DNA from: Sphaerosporella brunnea
Lineage: Eukaryota > Ascomycota > Pezizomycetes > Pezizales > Pyronemataceae
DNA: 64,000 nucleotides
Direction: 5' to 3'
Assembly: GCA_008704415.1 (NCBI GenBank)
Contig: VXIS01000022.1
Location: forward strand, 214,417-278,416
This document shows, piece by piece, positions 63,008 through 64,000 of this stretch; within the stretch, counting starts at the first letter, position 1, and each line of letters opens with the position of its first letter. The notes beneath the pieces were generated by a model. It saw only the letters and a list, made by a program, of their open reading frames with translations. It was not told the DNA's origin and ran no database searches. The position numbers and the translations under genes were made by a program.

Positions 63008-63338
63008 TAGTGATGGACACACGCCGAGCCGGCGGAGCCAAAAGCTCGAGCTTCAAGCCGTGCCATGTAGAGCCTGGCTCCCTGGCGTGCAGAACCAGCT
63101 CAAACGGCTTGCCCGACGAGCTGAGCTTCGGCTTAAGCTTTTGAATCGAGGCCAGTGGTTGGAGAAGACCCTAGGTGGGCGTGTGCGGCGTAAAATACAA
63201 TTCGCGTGTCGAGTTGAGCAACAATATTCTATCGAATCCCGCGATTGCGAAAGCTCAAACAAATCGCCACCTACATGTCCTTTTCAACCCCCACTGCAAC
63301 ACACTCACACCATAAAATCTCCATAGCCGCACGGCCCC
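63008..63338 (+). mobile_element. hAT family C element, left part only
   Basis: It starts TAGTGATGGACACACGCCGA and follows 60293-60942 and 20558-21587 for ~330 bp, including AACAATATTCTATC and the GCCGCACGGCCCC stretch where exon 1 begins in other copies (its ATG is mutated to ATA). The homology then stops at a CAGTGTTCCTAATACAGG sequence that could be another MITE end. No right terminus was found. Confidence 0.75.
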
Positions 63339-63528
63339 TGGCAGTGTTCCTAATACAGGTTAAAAGGCCGGGCGCGTTGGGCCGGGTGCTTGGGGGCGAC
63401 GGCCAGGCGGTTCCACTAATTAGCCAAACTATTAAAAACAACGACCGGCGGCCTGGTGGGCTGCGTAGGGACTGAGTGACACCAAATGAGTGGTGTGCAT
63501 ACTTAACTGGGTACCTTAGAAAGCTGCC

Positions 63529-64000
63529 ATGGCTCACATGATACATCAGCCTGCAATCGCTGCTGAAATTCCAGTGTACCTTGCAGGTGTCGTTCTGGAT
63601 CCGCGCTTGAAACGGGAGTTTGGAAAATATGGCGAAGCTTGAGCAGCCGACAACCACGGGCTTTACTGAGTGGGTACAGAAGGCCAAGTTTCCAGTCCAG
63701 AGCCTCGGGGAGCAGCAGCATAAAGGCTAGGACGATGAAATTGCAAACCCAATAAGGAGTTAGACTCCAAGCGATTTTCTCCAAGCCGTTATTATGGAGG
63801 TTGCTGGGGCCCCACCACCTACACCCGCTCTTAAAAAGCCCCATTGAGTGTGAAAGGAAAAGGACGTTGAGGCACAGTGGACGTCACACAAAAATGTCAA
63901 TCGGCACAAGTGCAGCTACGGTGAAGGTGGTCGATCAAGTACCCCTGGATGAATATCACCGCTGGCTGAAAGAGGCTCAGGATGCCACAGTTACTGGCCT
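63529..64000 (+). pseudogene. hAT transposase fragments running off the window
   Basis: Three blocks in order: 63529-63642 with EIPVYLAGVVLDPRLKREFG, which fits the hAT 'AxVLxPRLKxxYF' segment; about 63656-63732 in another frame with TTGFTEWVQKAKFPVQSLGE; and from 63894, open to the window end, with VDQVPLDEYHRWLKEAQDAT. The last fits the region just before the hAT dimerisation domain. Stops and frame changes between them indicate a decayed gene, or short introns. It may be the upstream half of the family whose end is seen at 12935-13330. Confidence 0.65.

Overview
The window looks like a transposon-rich, gene-poor stretch of a filamentous fungal nuclear genome. The evidence is short introns of about 50-200 bp with GT, a CTAAC-like branch point and AG; a Tad-like LINE; a Ty1/copia element primed by initiator-Met tRNA; hAT, Tc1 and pogo/Fot1 DNA transposons; and a fungal-type kinase next to a PD-(D/E)XK-like gene. 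I cannot place it to phylum. No rRNA, tRNA, CRISPR array or bacterial-type operon was seen.

Layout. 1-2740: end of an hAT element, a decayed pogo-type transposase and a 5'-truncated LINE. 2743-8067: a structurally complete copia element on the minus strand, with 220-bp LTRs differing at about one base, a 5-bp target duplication, a PBS and a polypurine tract; its gag-pol frame is open except for two in-frame stops. 8251-13330: hAT relics, a LINE missing the reverse transcriptase FVDD box, an hAT insertion with an 8-bp duplication, and another hAT transposase relic. 14300-18775: small unrecognised frames, including four copies of an undescribed tandem module; a short LINE derivative sits inside the fourth. 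20558-21587: an Ac-like hAT. 21950-25115: degenerate tandem repeats. 25818-27647: a protein kinase-like gene whose catalytic and DFG aspartates are both glycine. 29180-33714: a LINE fragment and an hAT copy. 36300-38530: a MITE with perfect 8-bp duplications and a repeat-bearing frame with a degenerate P-loop. 40490-44660: coiled-coil and acidic-repeat genes and a MITE relic. 47441-50664: a kinase-like gene downstream of a PD-(D/E)XK-like gene on the same strand. 50665-57945: long and without recognisable genes. 57946-64000: an intact-looking Tc1 element with one intron, a small gene split by an Ac-like hAT, another hAT copy, a LINE 3' end, and hAT transposase pieces running off the window.

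How it fits together. At least three hAT families are present. Family A has termini beginning CAGGGC and is about 0.9 kb; family B is a MITE beginning CAGTGTTCTC; family C is Ac-like and begins TAGTGATGG. Families A and C keep scraps of the hAT C-terminal dimerisation region, so they look like deletion derivatives of autonomous elements. All five LINE copies end in the same short hairpin plus A-rich tail. The Tc1 element is the only element here with an apparently undamaged transposase. The kinase and PD-(D/E)XK-like genes are the best candidate host or effector-type genes.
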